DNA from: Peptococcaceae bacterium 1198_IL3148
Lineage (GTDB): Bacteria > Bacillota > Desulfotomaculia > Desulfotomaculales > Desulfohalotomaculaceae
Length of the DNA stretch: 64,000 nt
Direction of reading: 5' to 3'
Assembly: GCA_036763105.1 (NCBI GenBank)
Contig: JBAIYS010000005.1
Span: 113,476-177,475, forward strand
Positions 37,223 through 46,211 of the stretch are shown here, one piece after another. The position numbers and the translations under genes were made by a program. The first letter of the stretch is position 1. Each line of letters opens with the position of its first letter. The notes under the pieces were generated by a model, which saw only the letters and a program-made list of their open reading frames with translations, was not told the DNA's origin and did not search any database.

Positions 37223-37240
37223 GAGTAGAGGAGAGATGAG
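37223..37240 (+). promoter_or_regulatory. Second GAG-triplet block over the ribosome site
   Basis: GAG at 37223, 37228, 37233 and 37238, again on a 5-base period and preceded by AAG 37218, overlaps the ribosome-binding site and ends just before ATG 37242. TRAP is known to repress translation of trpP and trpG in Bacillus from such sites, so a second, translational layer is likely. Confidence 0.72.
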
Positions 37241-37241
37241 A

Positions 37242-37781
37242 ATGAAAACAGAAAATATCACCACAGTACCGACAAATCGCACTAAAACAGTGGCGGTGGT
37301 GGCGGTATTAATTGCCATTGGTGCTGTATTAAGAATGTTTGCCCCCAACATTTTAGGTATTACCCCTAACTTTGTCATTGCCATGTACTGCCTAGCCATT
37401 ATTCTACTGCGCCCTAATTTGGGCGGCGCCATCGGCATCGGCTTTGTTGCCGGTGCAGTCAGTATGATCTTCTCCAAATCACCCATTCCAATGTTAAACT
37501 TAATTACCGAGCCGGCGGGCGCCATGGCCTGCCTGTTAATGGTTAAATATCTACCCAATCTGGAGTTAAAAAAGTATAGTTTTAAACCAATATTGGCCAC
37601 ACTAATTGGCACGCTAATCAGCGGTGGGCTCTACGTCGTATTAAACTTCCATTTTGCTCTAAAACTCCCCCTGCCCGCTATGCAAGCAGCATTGATTGGT
37701 GTGGTGATTCCGGTGGCTTTGATTAATGCCGTCATCGCCCAGGCCCTCTATGCCCCAGTCAAAAGATTTATTAAGCTTTAA
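37242..37781 (+). CDS. trpP: ECF transporter S component, TrpP-like (probable tryptophan)
   Basis: Substrate-binding membrane component of 179 aa. ATG 37242 is chosen because GGAGAG lies 6 bases upstream. Hydrophobic segments start at about residues 14, 39, 60, 85, 120 and 145; the GAVLRMFAPN motif (about 30-39) and the ITPNFVIAMYCLAIILL segment resemble TrpP. The protein sequence alone does not prove the substrate, but the TRAP-type leader and second TRAP site point to tryptophan. It is followed by its own two ATPases and T component, so it forms a dedicated (group I) ECF transporter rather than sharing a module. Confidence 0.78.
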   Translation: MKTENITTVPTNRTKTVAVVAVLIAIGAVLRMFAPNILGITPNFVIAMYCLAIILLRPNLGGAIGIGFVAGAVSMIFSKSPIPMLNLITEPAGAMACLLMVKYLPNLELKKYSFKPILATLIGTLISGGLYVVLNFHFALKLPLPAMQAALIGVVIPVALINAVIAQALYAPVKRFIKL

Positions 37782-37794
37782 TGGGGGATAAAGC

Positions 37795-38634
37795 ATGATA
37801 GTTTATCAAGTGAATAATTTGTCTTTCAACTACAATAAAAACGGTATCCCAGCCATTAATGGGTTAAATTTAAGCATCAAACAAGGAGAATTTATTGGCA
37901 TCACCGGTCCCACCGGGGCCGGTAAAAGTACCCTGGTTAAATGTTTAAACGGCATTATTCCCCATTATCAAAACGGTGTGCTGGCTGGCCAAGTGTTACT
38001 ACTGGGCCAATCTATCAGTGAAATATCCCTAGCAAAAATTGCGCGGATTGTGGGTAGTGTATTTGATGACCCAGAGGCGCAAATTGTAGCCATGGATGTA
38101 GAACAGGAATTGGCCTTTGGTTTAGAAAACTTGGGGGTAGAACCAGCCATTATAAATGAAAGAATTACCGAAGCGCTACGATTGACTGGTATCAACAACT
38201 TGCGCCACTGCGATACCGCAGCACTGTCCGGAGGTCAAAAACAACGGTTGGCCATTGCAGCGGTGCTGGCATTAAAACCCGAAGTGCTGATTCTGGATGA
38301 ACCCACCTCAGAACTGGACCCCATCGGCACTAAGGAAATTTTTCAGGTGCTAAAGGAATTAAATCAACGGCAGCACATTACCATCATTGTGGTGGAACAA
38401 AAAACCGAGTTTCTGGCTCGCTACGCCAGTCGAATTTTGGTGATGAACGGCGGGCGTATTCAGATGGACGATTCCCCACGCCAGGTGTTCTCTGATATCA
38501 AAAAACTCACCCAGTTGGGGGTGCAGCCACCACAGATCTTAGATTTAGCTCACCAACTGGGATTAAGTCATCTGCAACCAATTACCGTAGCCGAAGGAAT
38601 AAAAATAATTAATGAGGTATTTTACCATGGGTAA
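37795..38634 (+). CDS. ecfA1: ECF transporter ATPase (A component)
   Basis: ABC ATPase of 279 aa. Walker A GPTGAGKST (about 38-46), Q-loop region GSVFDDPEAQIVAM, signature LSGGQKQRLAIA (about 143), Walker B VLILDEPTSELDP (about 163) and the H-loop replaced by VVEQKTE (E-Q in place of the usual His), a substitution known in CbiO-type EcfA subunits. It overlaps the second ATPase gene by 8 bases. Confidence 0.92.
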   Translation: MIVYQVNNLSFNYNKNGIPAINGLNLSIKQGEFIGITGPTGAGKSTLVKCLNGIIPHYQNGVLAGQVLLLGQSISEISLAKIARIVGSVFDDPEAQIVAMDVEQELAFGLENLGVEPAIINERITEALRLTGINNLRHCDTAALSGGQKQRLAIAAVLALKPEVLILDEPTSELDPIGTKEIFQVLKELNQRQHITIIVVEQKTEFLARYASRILVMNGGRIQMDDSPRQVFSDIKKLTQLGVQPPQILDLAHQLGLSHLQPITVAEGIKIINEVFYHG

Positions 38635-39466
38635 ACCGATAATTAAAATTAAAGATCTTTGCTACAGTTATAATGGCACTGACCAAATTTTAAATAACGT
38701 TAACCTAACCATCAATGCCGGCGAGTTCGTTGCCTTGGTGGGACAAAATGGCGCTGGCAAAACAACGCTAGTTAAACATTTGAACGGTTTGTTAAAACCA
38801 ACGGCTGGTCAGGTAATTATCGGTGATATTGACGTAACCAGCAGCAAAACCTCTGTGCTGGCACGCCAGGTGGGATTTGTATTTCAAAACCCCGACCATC
38901 AAATTTTTCACGATCGGGTGGAAAAGGAAGTGGCCTTTGGTTTAAAAAACATCGGCCTGGCAGCCAGTGAAATTGCCACTCGGGTGACCAATGCCCTGGA
39001 ATCGGTGGGCTTGTTGGCAGAAGGGCAAACCTATCCCTTCGACCTCAGCAGAGGACAACGACAGCGGGTGGCTTTAGCCTCGGTACTGGCCATGCGTCCC
39101 CCAGTGATTGTGCTGGATGAACCCACCACCGGCCAGGATTATCGAGAAAGTACTCAAATAATGGAAATTGTGCGCCAACTAAATTTGGCCGGACATACCA
39201 TTATCATTATCACCCACGATATGTCACTGGTGGCGCAATACGCCCAGCGGATAATAGCCCTTTGCGGCGGTGAAGTTTTAATTGATGGCTCGGTGCAACA
39301 AGCATTTGCCCAACCTCAGTTGCTGGCCCAAACGCTGCTAGAGTTACCCCCCATCGTTAGATTGGCCCAGGGACTGGCGGGCGGGTTAGAAAATTTGTTG
39401 ACCGTTGAGCAGGTTAGTACAGCATTAAACTCCCGAAGGGGTGAACACAATGGCCTCAGCAATTGA
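38627..39466 (+). CDS. ecfA2: ECF transporter ATPase (A' component)
   Basis: Second ABC ATPase of the heterodimer, 279 aa from ATG 38627. Walker A GQNGAGKTT (about 38-46), FVFQNPDHQIFHD Q-loop motif typical of EcfA, signature written LSRGQRQRVALAS (Arg in place of the second Gly), Walker B VIVLDEPTTGQD and H-loop IIITHDMS with an intact His. Pairing a His-containing and a His-lacking ATPase is common in ECF transporters. It overlaps its neighbours on both sides. Confidence 0.92.
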   Translation: MGKPIIKIKDLCYSYNGTDQILNNVNLTINAGEFVALVGQNGAGKTTLVKHLNGLLKPTAGQVIIGDIDVTSSKTSVLARQVGFVFQNPDHQIFHDRVEKEVAFGLKNIGLAASEIATRVTNALESVGLLAEGQTYPFDLSRGQRQRVALASVLAMRPPVIVLDEPTTGQDYRESTQIMEIVRQLNLAGHTIIIITHDMSLVAQYAQRIIALCGGEVLIDGSVQQAFAQPQLLAQTLLELPPIVRLAQGLAGGLENLLTVEQVSTALNSRRGEHNGLSN

Positions 39467-40235
39467 ATACATTGCCGGCAACTCCAAAGTGCATCAACTA
39501 AATCCGCTGACCAAATTGGTTTGGCTGGTGGCGGTAATGCTAATTGCATTAGTGTTTACCGACGGTTATTATTTACTGGCAGTTTTAATGTCAGTACTGA
39601 TGGTGGCAACGGTGGCTGGTATATTGCCAAAATTGCTACCAATAATTAAAGGATTATCCGTCTTCGCCTTTATTTTAATGCTACTACAGTTGGTGTTTTG
39701 GCGGCATGGTCCGGTGCTGTTTTATTTGCTGCCAGGGCAGCACTTGCCAATATATAGTGAAGCAGTAATTCTAGGCGTTAGCATGGGACTGAGGATGATG
39801 GCAGTGGTGCTAAGCTTTTTGGTGTTTTTAGCCACCACTCAATTTAAAGATATCGTGTTGATACTGACCGATAAACTGAAACTACCTTATGATTATGTGT
39901 TTATGTTTATGACCGCCCTGCGTTTTATCCCAGTATTTTTGACCGAGATTACCAAAGTTAAAGAAGCCCAGGCTTCTCGGTGTTGCCAAGTGGATGGTGG
40001 CAACCCAATGGTGAAAATAAAATCCTATTTCCCGGTGGCTTTGCCGCTGGTGATTATTTCATTACAAAAGGCTGATAAGTTGGCCATGGCTATGGAAACC
40101 CGTGGCTATGGCAGCGGCCAGCGCACTTACTTTAAACAGCAGAGTATTTTGCCCCAAGATGTCATGTTAATGGTTACCTGTGTCCTTTTGGCACTGGCTG
40201 CCATCATTGTTAGAGTAAACGGTTATGGTGGTTAG
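39450..40235 (+). CDS. ecfT: ECF transporter transmembrane (T) component
   Basis: 261-aa coupling protein of the ECF complex. ATG 39450 follows GAAGGGG by 8 bases. The N-terminal SKVHQLNPLTKLVWLVAV motif, about five membrane segments, and the coupling-helix signatures EAQASRCCQVDGGN (the ARR-type motif is altered to SRC) and AMETRGYGSGQRTYF (matching xRG) identify EcfT. It closes the operon before a terminator. Confidence 0.9.
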   Translation: MASAIEYIAGNSKVHQLNPLTKLVWLVAVMLIALVFTDGYYLLAVLMSVLMVATVAGILPKLLPIIKGLSVFAFILMLLQLVFWRHGPVLFYLLPGQHLPIYSEAVILGVSMGLRMMAVVLSFLVFLATTQFKDIVLILTDKLKLPYDYVFMFMTALRFIPVFLTEITKVKEAQASRCCQVDGGNPMVKIKSYFPVALPLVIISLQKADKLAMAMETRGYGSGQRTYFKQQSILPQDVMLMVTCVLLALAAIIVRVNGYGG

Positions 40236-40240
40236 TGTGT

Positions 40241-40267
40241 AAAAAACGCCCCTGGAAACCCAGGGGC
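40241..40267. terminator. Terminator between ecfT and rocA
   Basis: An 8-bp GC-rich stem (40248-40255 / 40260-40267) is flanked by A6 at 40241-40246. The T-run appears on the minus strand, so it best fits the end of the rocA transcript, and it probably serves the convergent ecf operon too. Confidence 0.82.
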
Positions 40268-40290
40268 ACAGGCGCGTTTATCTTTTAAGT

Positions 40291-41835
40291 TTAAAACTTT
40301 TCAGATATCAATTTCGGTTGCATAAATAATTGTAGGTAATCTTTGCCACCGGCCTTGCTGTCGGTGCCAGACATTTTAAAGCCGCCAAAGGGATGGACGC
40401 CCACTAAAGCGCCGGTACATTTGCGGTTAAAGTATAGGTTGCCAACGTGAAACTCTTTAGCTTTAATCAATTTCAAGCGGTCTTTAGCAAAAACTGAACC
40501 AGTCAATCCATATTCAGTGTCATTGGCTATATCAATTGCTTGATCAAAGTTCTGGGCTTTGATTATTGCCAGCACTGGGCCAAAAATTTCTTGCTGGGCA
40601 ATAACAGCATAGGGGGACACCTCTGCAAAGATTGTGGGTTGAACATAAAAACCACCCAAGCTTTCCATTGTCTCTCCGCCCAATAGTAGTTTCCCTTCCT
40701 GCTTGCCGATTTCCAAATAAGTCTTAATCCTGTTTAAGGAAGCCTGGTCAATTACCGGTCCCACCGGATGATTATTGACAGCAGGCCCAACACTCAATTG
40801 ACGGGTTTTTTCTACCACTAGGCTGACCACCTGATCATAAACATCCTCCACAATAATTGCTCGGGAGCAAGCCGAACATTTTTGGCCTTGGAATCCAAAG
40901 GCAGAGTTGACAATGTTAGTGGCAGCGTCCTCCAAATCGGCACTGCTGTCAACAACAATGGCATCCTTGCCACCCATTTCTGCAATGACACGCTTAATGC
41001 ATTTTTGACCAGGAACAACTTTAGCAGCCAATTCGTTAATTCTCAAGCCAACTTCTTTGGAGCCGGTAAAATTAACAAAGCTGATTTGGGGACTGCTGAC
41101 TAAATAATCACCAATTTCCCCACCACTGCCGGGCAAATAGTTAACAACTCCCTGGGGTATGCCAGCTTCATTAAGTACTTCCATAAATTTAGCGGCCACC
41201 ACCGGGGTGTTACTTGCCGGTTTAAGCACCACTGTGTTACCAGCCACCACCGCCGCCATCGTCATTCCTGCCATAATGGCCAGCGGGAAGTTCCATGGTG
41301 GAATTACCACGCCAACCCCTAAGGGAATATACACCAGTTCATTATCTTCTCCGGCTATGCGAGTAAGGGGTTGAGGTTCAGATAATCTGTATATTTCACG
41401 TCCGTAATATTCGAGAAAATCAATGGCTTCGGCAGTATCAGCATCTGCTTCTGCCCAGTTTTTACCCGCTTCATACACTAACCAACTGGAGAATTCATTT
41501 TTCCTTCTTCTTAATATGGCAGCGGCTTTAATCAAACACTTGGCCCGGTCCTGAGGTGGTATTTTAGACCAACTGGTAAAGGCCTCTTCAGCAATGTCTA
41601 AAGCCATTTGGGCTTCTTTTACCGTTGCTTGACAAGCAAAACCAACAATTTGCTCTTTATGGGCAGGGTTAATTGATGTTATTTTCTTTTCGGTGTAGAC
41701 CTCTATGCCATTAATAATTAGCGGGTACTCTTTACCCAGTTGCTCTTCCACAGATGCCAAGGATTGTTTAAAGTTCTCAGCCACTTGCTGGTCAGCAAAA
41801 TTTAAAAAAGGCTCATTGACATATTCCTTTAACAT
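40291..41835 (-). CDS. rocA: RocA-type aldehyde (glutamate-semialdehyde) dehydrogenase
   Basis: NAD-dependent oxidation of glutamate-5-semialdehyde/P5C to glutamate, judged by close overall resemblance to Bacillus RocA (514 versus about 515 aa, [37 protein letters not shown]). The active-site Cys is in [14 protein letters not shown] (about 320) and the Glu in [13 protein letters not shown] (about 285); [13 protein letters not shown] is the NAD-binding entry. No proline dehydrogenase gene is nearby. Unusually, it sits behind a Moco/Tuco-type riboswitch and a terminator, linking it to the molybdenum aldehyde oxidoreductase operon upstream; a broader aldehyde substrate is possible. Confidence 0.87.
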   Translation of the reverse strand: MLKEYVNEPFLNFADQQVAENFKQSLASVEEQLGKEYPLIINGIEVYTEKKITSINPAHKEQIVGFACQATVKEAQMALDIAEEAFTSWSKIPPQDRAKCLIKAAAILRRRKNEFSSWLVYEAGKNWAEADADTAEAIDFLEYYGREIYRLSEPQPLTRIAGEDNELVYIPLGVGVVIPPWNFPLAIMAGMTMAAVVAGNTVVLKPASNTPVVAAKFMEVLNEAGIPQGVVNYLPGSGGEIGDYLVSSPQISFVNFTGSKEVGLRINELAAKVVPGQKCIKRVIAEMGGKDAIVVDSSADLEDAATNIVNSAFGFQGQKCSACSRAIIVEDVYDQVVSLVVEKTRQLSVGPAVNNHPVGPVIDQASLNRIKTYLEIGKQEGKLLLGGETMESLGGFYVQPTIFAEVSPYAVIAQQEIFGPVLAIIKAQNFDQAIDIANDTEYGLTGSVFAKDRLKLIKAKEFHVGNLYFNRKCTGALVGVHPFGGFKMSGTDSKAGGKDYLQLFMQPKLISEKF

Positions 41836-41860
41836 TAAGTCACCCCACTCTACATTTTTG

Positions 41861-41915
41861 TTAAAACAAAAAGGCTGGTTAATACCCCTTTAAAAAAGCA
41901 ACATTAACCAGCCTT
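41861..41915 (-). terminator. Riboswitch expression-platform terminator before rocA
   Basis: Minus-strand 13-bp stem AAGGCTGGTTAAT (41915-41903) / ATTAACCAGCCTT (41883-41871) followed by TTTTTGTTTT. It lies between aptamer A and rocA. Confidence 0.85.
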
Positions 41916-41942
41916 CATATTTACAAAAGCCCGGGAAAACTT

Positions 41943-42032
41943 CTCCTTTCCAAAGGGGAGGCTAACCTGTTTCCCAGTTAACCCTATCGGCCATAGCACC
42001 ATAGTACAAACCGTAGGTAATATGGCTCGGAG
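41943..42032 (-). promoter_or_regulatory. Moco/Tuco-type riboswitch aptamer (copy A)
   Basis: The minus strand runs CTCCGAGCC (42032-42024), a variable stem, GGCCGATAGGGTT, a hairpin closed by GGAAAC, AGCCTCCC and a final GGAAAGGAG (41951-41943) that pairs with the opening CTCC. The same skeleton occurs in three other places in this window, two of them upstream of a MoeA-like gene. The conserved core and genomic context fit the Moco/Tuco RNA class; assignment from memory of the consensus, not from a covariance search. Confidence 0.72.
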
Positions 42033-42128
42033 ATATAAAGTATGTTAAATTTTATAAATATTTAGTTCTATATAAATGTTCAAAATCCTTTTTGCTTACT
42101 ATAAAAATAATAGTATTTAAAAGTTGTC

Positions 42129-42743
42129 TTATTTGGGTAATATGCGATAAATTTTATTTAATAACCTAACTTTAAAACCAAAGTTTCCTTGGGCAATGAT
42201 GTTTAAGCAACCATAATCCTGGCACAGCGTAAACATTTTGTTAAGGGGAATGTCCATTAAACTGCATAATATCACTCTGTTTACTCCGGCATGACCAACA
42301 ATTATTATGTTCCCCTTGGTATTTTGACAAATATTATTGAAAGCCTTCATTACCCGGTCTCTGAGGTCACTAAAGCTCTCACCACCACTGGGACGATAGT
42401 TGACCATATCCTCGCCTCGTTTTTTAAATTCCCGGGGATATAATCTGCGGACCTCTTCAAAGGATTTACCTTCCCACTGTCCTAAATCTATTTCGCGCAG
42501 TTCCTTTAGTGGTGTAATAGCAATATTTCCTTTAGCCGCCACAATTTGAGCAGTATTTAAAGTCCGCTTCAAATCACTACAAAATATTCCCGATATTGGC
42601 ATACAACATAATTCCCTTTGTAAAAAATACGCCTGTTTGATGCCCTCGTTGCTGAGGGGCAGATCTGTTTGACCAATAAAACACTTCTTACCAACACCCT
42701 GAATTTCTCCATGCCGCACTAAGTAGATTAACCGATGTTCCAT
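42129..42743 (-). CDS. Histidine phosphatase superfamily protein
   Basis: Phosphoglycerate-mutase-like phosphatase of 204 aa. The phosphohistidine motif YLVRHGEIQG is at about 8-17, the second catalytic His in IIVGHAGVNR (about 145), and SDLKRTLNTA and RPSGGESFSDL are typical of the CobC/PhoE branch. It overlaps the MocA-HD gene by 16 bases and is the last gene of the molybdenum operon, suggesting a phosphorylated intermediate is handled there; the substrate is unknown. Alpha-ribazole phosphatase is the family alternative, but no cobalamin genes are near. Confidence 0.82.
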   Translation of the reverse strand: MEHRLIYLVRHGEIQGVGKKCFIGQTDLPLSNEGIKQAYFLQRELCCMPISGIFCSDLKRTLNTAQIVAAKGNIAITPLKELREIDLGQWEGKSFEEVRRLYPREFKKRGEDMVNYRPSGGESFSDLRDRVMKAFNNICQNTKGNIIIVGHAGVNRVILCSLMDIPLNKMFTLCQDYGCLNIIAQGNFGFKVRLLNKIYRILPK

Positions 42744-43846
42744 GTTTCAACCTTCCCATTACTCAATATGTCTTTAATGCGTCGGTCAATGGTCACTGCC
42801 CTTTGCTGTCGGATTAGTATTTGGGCCATTATTTCGGGACTGTGGGCATACCTTTCCTTCGCTTCTTTAAATCTCTCTTCCAAAGAAACCACCCGGTCTC
42901 CTTTGACCAATTTATCCGCCAAGTAAACAATTTCTGCTTCAGTTAGAAAATCATCTGCATATAATTCTATATCATTGTGACAAGCCACTATTGCGGCCAC
43001 TTCGTCATATCCCAACCGCTTGATAATTTTCGCCCCTGTATCGGCATGGTTTGGCTGTCCCTTTGCAACGTCATGCAGCAGGGCAGCAGCGTTTATTAAG
43101 TCTATATCCAAATGACAACCGGCTTGGTTAAGTTGATTGGCTAAATGACTGGCTAATTGCGCCACAACCACCCCATGGTTGATAACTTTAGAGGACACAC
43201 AAAATTTATTAAGTATTTCCATGCACTCTGCGGTGGTGGGTGATTGTTTGCTATAATAACAAGAAATTATTTGGTCGTAATCACCCTCTGTATCCATATC
43301 TAAGGTAACACCTTTATCCGGTACCGCTAGATCCACCGATTTGGATACAAAGCAGTTCAGTAAAACCCTTAGGCCCCCTGAACCGGGCCAAGCTAATATT
43401 TGCTTTTTATACTTGGCTGATATTAAGGGCGGGTGTCCCCTAACACCCCGATAGCAAGGATAAATTATTTCTGCTTGGCCACCTTTATAAGTGTGCAACA
43501 TTCTTTGGATGGTTTTAACCTGTACCAAGGGAATATCCGCCGGCCAAATGAAAAAAGCTGCCACATCTTTTTCTAAGCCACTGACCCCGGCGGTTATTGA
43601 TGAAAACATTCCCGTTGCATACTGCTCGTTATAGATTACCCTAACATTGTAATCCTTTAATAGTGCCCGAAGGGCATCTGCATTATGGCCCACAACCACC
43701 CGAATATCTTTAATGCCTGCTTGCATCAACGTTTGAATGGGTTTTTCAATTACTCGGCCACCCCCTAGGGGTAACAGTGGTTTAAAGGAGTGCATCCGAC
43801 TGGAAAAACCTGCTGCCAACAATATAGCAACTACTTTACCAGTCAT
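42728..43846 (-). CDS. MocA-like nucleotidyltransferase fused to an HD domain
   Basis: ATG 43846 shares its A with the xdhC stop (TGATG), so translation is coupled; 372 aa. Residues 1-200 are a MobA/MocA-type transferase (ILLAAGFSSRMHSFKPLLPLGG near the start, PADIPLV about 103), which would attach CMP to molybdopterin to make MCD. Residues about 215-350 are an HD phosphohydrolase (LLHDVAKGQPNHADTG about 258, HxxD and a later Asp). The fusion is characteristic of the DVU_1551-type NTP transferase in the aldehyde oxidoreductase islands of sulfate reducers. Confidence 0.85.
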   Translation of the reverse strand: MTGKVVAILLAAGFSSRMHSFKPLLPLGGGRVIEKPIQTLMQAGIKDIRVVVGHNADALRALLKDYNVRVIYNEQYATGMFSSITAGVSGLEKDVAAFFIWPADIPLVQVKTIQRMLHTYKGGQAEIIYPCYRGVRGHPPLISAKYKKQILAWPGSGGLRVLLNCFVSKSVDLAVPDKGVTLDMDTEGDYDQIISCYYSKQSPTTAECMEILNKFCVSSKVINHGVVVAQLASHLANQLNQAGCHLDIDLINAAALLHDVAKGQPNHADTGAKIIKRLGYDEVAAIVACHNDIELYADDFLTEAEIVYLADKLVKGDRVVSLEERFKEAKERYAHSPEIMAQILIRQQRAVTIDRRIKDILSNGKVETWNIG

Positions 43847-44886
43847 CACTTTAATGCCGCCCTAACCTTGATTAATTCAGCCACAATGCTGACGGCAATT
43901 TCTTCCGGTGTTTCGGCAGCAATTTCTAAACCGATGGGCGAATAAACCCGAGCTAAATCATCTTGGGTAATTCCTTCGTTCATCAAGGCACTATAAATGG
44001 CATCCCGTTTTCTTTTGCTACCAATCATGCCAATGTAACCAGCCCGGGTGGATAACGCCTGCTGCAATACAGTTTTATCATGGGCGTGACCCCTGGTGAC
44101 GATGACAATAAAACTATCTTTGTCAATGGCTAAATTGTTAAAGGGCTGTTCAAAGGACGGTATCACCAACACCTGATCAGCGGTGGCAAATCTGTCCCGA
44201 TTGGCAAACTCTGCTCGGTCATCTAAAACCACCGTGGCAAAATCAACCATTGACGCCACCGCACATAATTTTTGGGACACATGCCCAGCACCAAAGATAT
44301 AAAGTGTATTGGCATTGTAGATGGGATCCACCAAATATTTATCATTGTTAAAGGTCAACACCTGGGGATACCGCCCCTTACTGACATTAAACACCGTTTC
44401 CACAGCTTCGCTAGGCAACAGTTGCTGTTCGGCATTCCCTGGTTGTAGTAATAAATGTTGATTAATAATTTGGTCGTTGGTGCTGTCATAATACTTGGTC
44501 ACCAGCACCGCCCTTTGACGGTTTTGTTGACAAACTAATAATTGGCTGTAGGTGTCTTTAAGATGGTCATTTTGACCATCCATGCATTCAATAAGCACTT
44601 CAATCTGACCGCCACAGATCATATCCATTTGATCAACGTCGGCTCCCCTAAGATTAAAACTCTGCACCACTGGGTTGCCGTCTGCAATTACCTGGGCTGC
44701 CTGACGCTGTACTTTGGCCTCCAAAAGGCCGCCGCCAATGGTGCCAATAATGGTTCCATCCTGTCGTACAATCATTTTGCTGCCGGCGGTACGGGGGGAG
44801 GAACCAACATTGCTTAGTATTGTAGCCAGCGCAAACTTTTCACCCTCATTTAATAGCTGCATGATGCTTTGATAGATGTTAGCCAT
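43846..44886 (-). CDS. xdhC: XdhC-family molybdenum cofactor insertion protein
   Basis: XdhC-like chaperone that binds Moco, promotes its sulfuration and inserts it into xanthine-dehydrogenase-family enzymes. The 346-aa sequence has LATILSNVGSSPRTAGSKM and GTIGGGLLEA near the N-terminus (XdhC/CoxI domain), and a Rossmann part with YIFGAGHVSQ (about 195), DDRAEFANRDRF and GMIGSKRKR (about 288). It overlaps the preceding stop (TAATG) and couples to the MocA-HD gene. Client enzyme: the MOP protein encoded in the same operon. Confidence 0.92.
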   Translation of the reverse strand: MANIYQSIMQLLNEGEKFALATILSNVGSSPRTAGSKMIVRQDGTIIGTIGGGLLEAKVQRQAAQVIADGNPVVQSFNLRGADVDQMDMICGGQIEVLIECMDGQNDHLKDTYSQLLVCQQNRQRAVLVTKYYDSTNDQIINQHLLLQPGNAEQQLLPSEAVETVFNVSKGRYPQVLTFNNDKYLVDPIYNANTLYIFGAGHVSQKLCAVASMVDFATVVLDDRAEFANRDRFATADQVLVIPSFEQPFNNLAIDKDSFIVIVTRGHAHDKTVLQQALSTRAGYIGMIGSKRKRDAIYSALMNEGITQDDLARVYSPIGLEIAAETPEEIAVSIVAELIKVRAALK

Positions 44887-46211
44887 TATTTATCTCCTTC
44901 CCTTAAATCATTAAAGGTCCTTTTAATAGTACCATTACTTATCCAATTAGTTTCTATAAAATTAACTGTACCCAATTGCAAAGTACCACTGGCAATAGCA
45001 TTTGCCACTGGAGTAACTTTAAGCAACAGTTCCCTAATTAACCCTTTGGTTCTTTGGACATTTGAACCAGGTAATGTTTTTACTTCCAGATTTAATTTAG
45101 TAACCTCTCCTGCCGCGGTAATGTTAACCCGGAAATCCACAATTTCTTTAATTGTAAAGATTATTTCATCCAGTTGGGACATGGTCAACTGTTGATTTGG
45201 TGCCAATGTAACCACATTGGTTAAGCGCCCGGTCACTTTACCCATCCGCAACAACACCGAGCCACAGGGACAACGCTCAGGGATAAACCTAGCCATATCT
45301 CCGGTGGCGTAGCGAATCAGGGGCATCCCCACTCTGGTCAACGTGGTAAAGGCCACTTCTCCCACCTCGCCGGGGGCAACTGGCTGGCCGCTATCGGGAT
45401 CAATAATTTCAAAATATAAATCCGCTTCCCGCAAATGGTACCCGTTTCGGGCAGCACATTCCACACCGCCGCCCAAGCCCATTTCCGTCATGCCATAGTG
45501 GTTGTACACTTGGCATTGCCAAATTCGCTGCAGTTCTTGAACAATGGTGGCTGGCACATAATCAGTGCTTAATAATACACTTTTCAATTGTAGCGGTTGC
45601 ATAATTTCACTAGATCTGGCCAATGCCAACACTTGCACCGGAATGCCCACGATGGAGTTAATGCTCTCCCGATGCAAAATCTCTAAAGTACCATTGACAT
45701 CTTGGAGTGGCCCGTGCAACACTGCGGTAACTTCAAATCTAGCCAGCGCTTTCTTTAGTAAGTCCCCCACGCTGCCGGGTCTTTCCCCTGGCAACATAAT
45801 CAACACCCGATCTCCCGGCGCCACCAATGTCGACATGCCGTGGTGAAAAAAATCAATGGTCAGTTGCTGGTCAGCAGCAGTAAAATATATTCGCTTACTG
45901 GTGCCAGTGGTACCCGAACTTTGTAGCGATACCACCCGGCTAATTTCACTTTGGGATACACACAAAAAATCGTAGGGGTTGCGCTTAAGGTCATCGCTTG
46001 GGGTAATGGGCAAATTGGTGATATCACTTAGCTGTTTTAAAGGAAAGGTATTTAGTTGATTTAGTTTTTGTCGATAATAATTACTTTTTTCCCTTGCCAG
46101 GGCAATGGTTTGGTTCAATTGCTTTAATTGGTAATGGTTAATTGCTTCCCGGGTTAATTCACTACACCCGATTTTTTTTTGAATCCAGCTGTCCAACGGA
46201 GTTATCTCCAT
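44886..46211 (-). CDS. AMP-dependent CoA ligase-like protein (DVU_1553 type)
   Basis: Adenylate-forming enzyme resembling phenylacetate-CoA ligase, 441 aa. ATG 46211 follows GGGGGA; the frame is open a further 10 codons. The P-loop SLQSSGTTGTSKRIYF (about 95-110), YNHYGMTEMGLGGGVEC (about 233) and RYATGDMARFIPERCPCGS (about 310) are typical. It begins inside the radical SAM gene. It could activate the acid produced by the aldehyde oxidoreductase, or an acyl group for cofactor modification; the substrate is unknown. The same gene is a fixed member of this island in sulfate reducers. Confidence 0.82.
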   Translation of the reverse strand: MEITPLDSWIQKKIGCSELTREAINHYQLKQLNQTIALAREKSNYYRQKLNQLNTFPLKQLSDITNLPITPSDDLKRNPYDFLCVSQSEISRVVSLQSSGTTGTSKRIYFTAADQQLTIDFFHHGMSTLVAPGDRVLIMLPGERPGSVGDLLKKALARFEVTAVLHGPLQDVNGTLEILHRESINSIVGIPVQVLALARSSEIMQPLQLKSVLLSTDYVPATIVQELQRIWQCQVYNHYGMTEMGLGGGVECAARNGYHLREADLYFEIIDPDSGQPVAPGEVGEVAFTTLTRVGMPLIRYATGDMARFIPERCPCGSVLLRMGKVTGRLTNVVTLAPNQQLTMSQLDEIIFTIKEIVDFRVNITAAGEVTKLNLEVKTLPGSNVQRTKGLIRELLLKVTPVANAIASGTLQLGTVNFIETNWISNGTIKRTFNDLREGDK

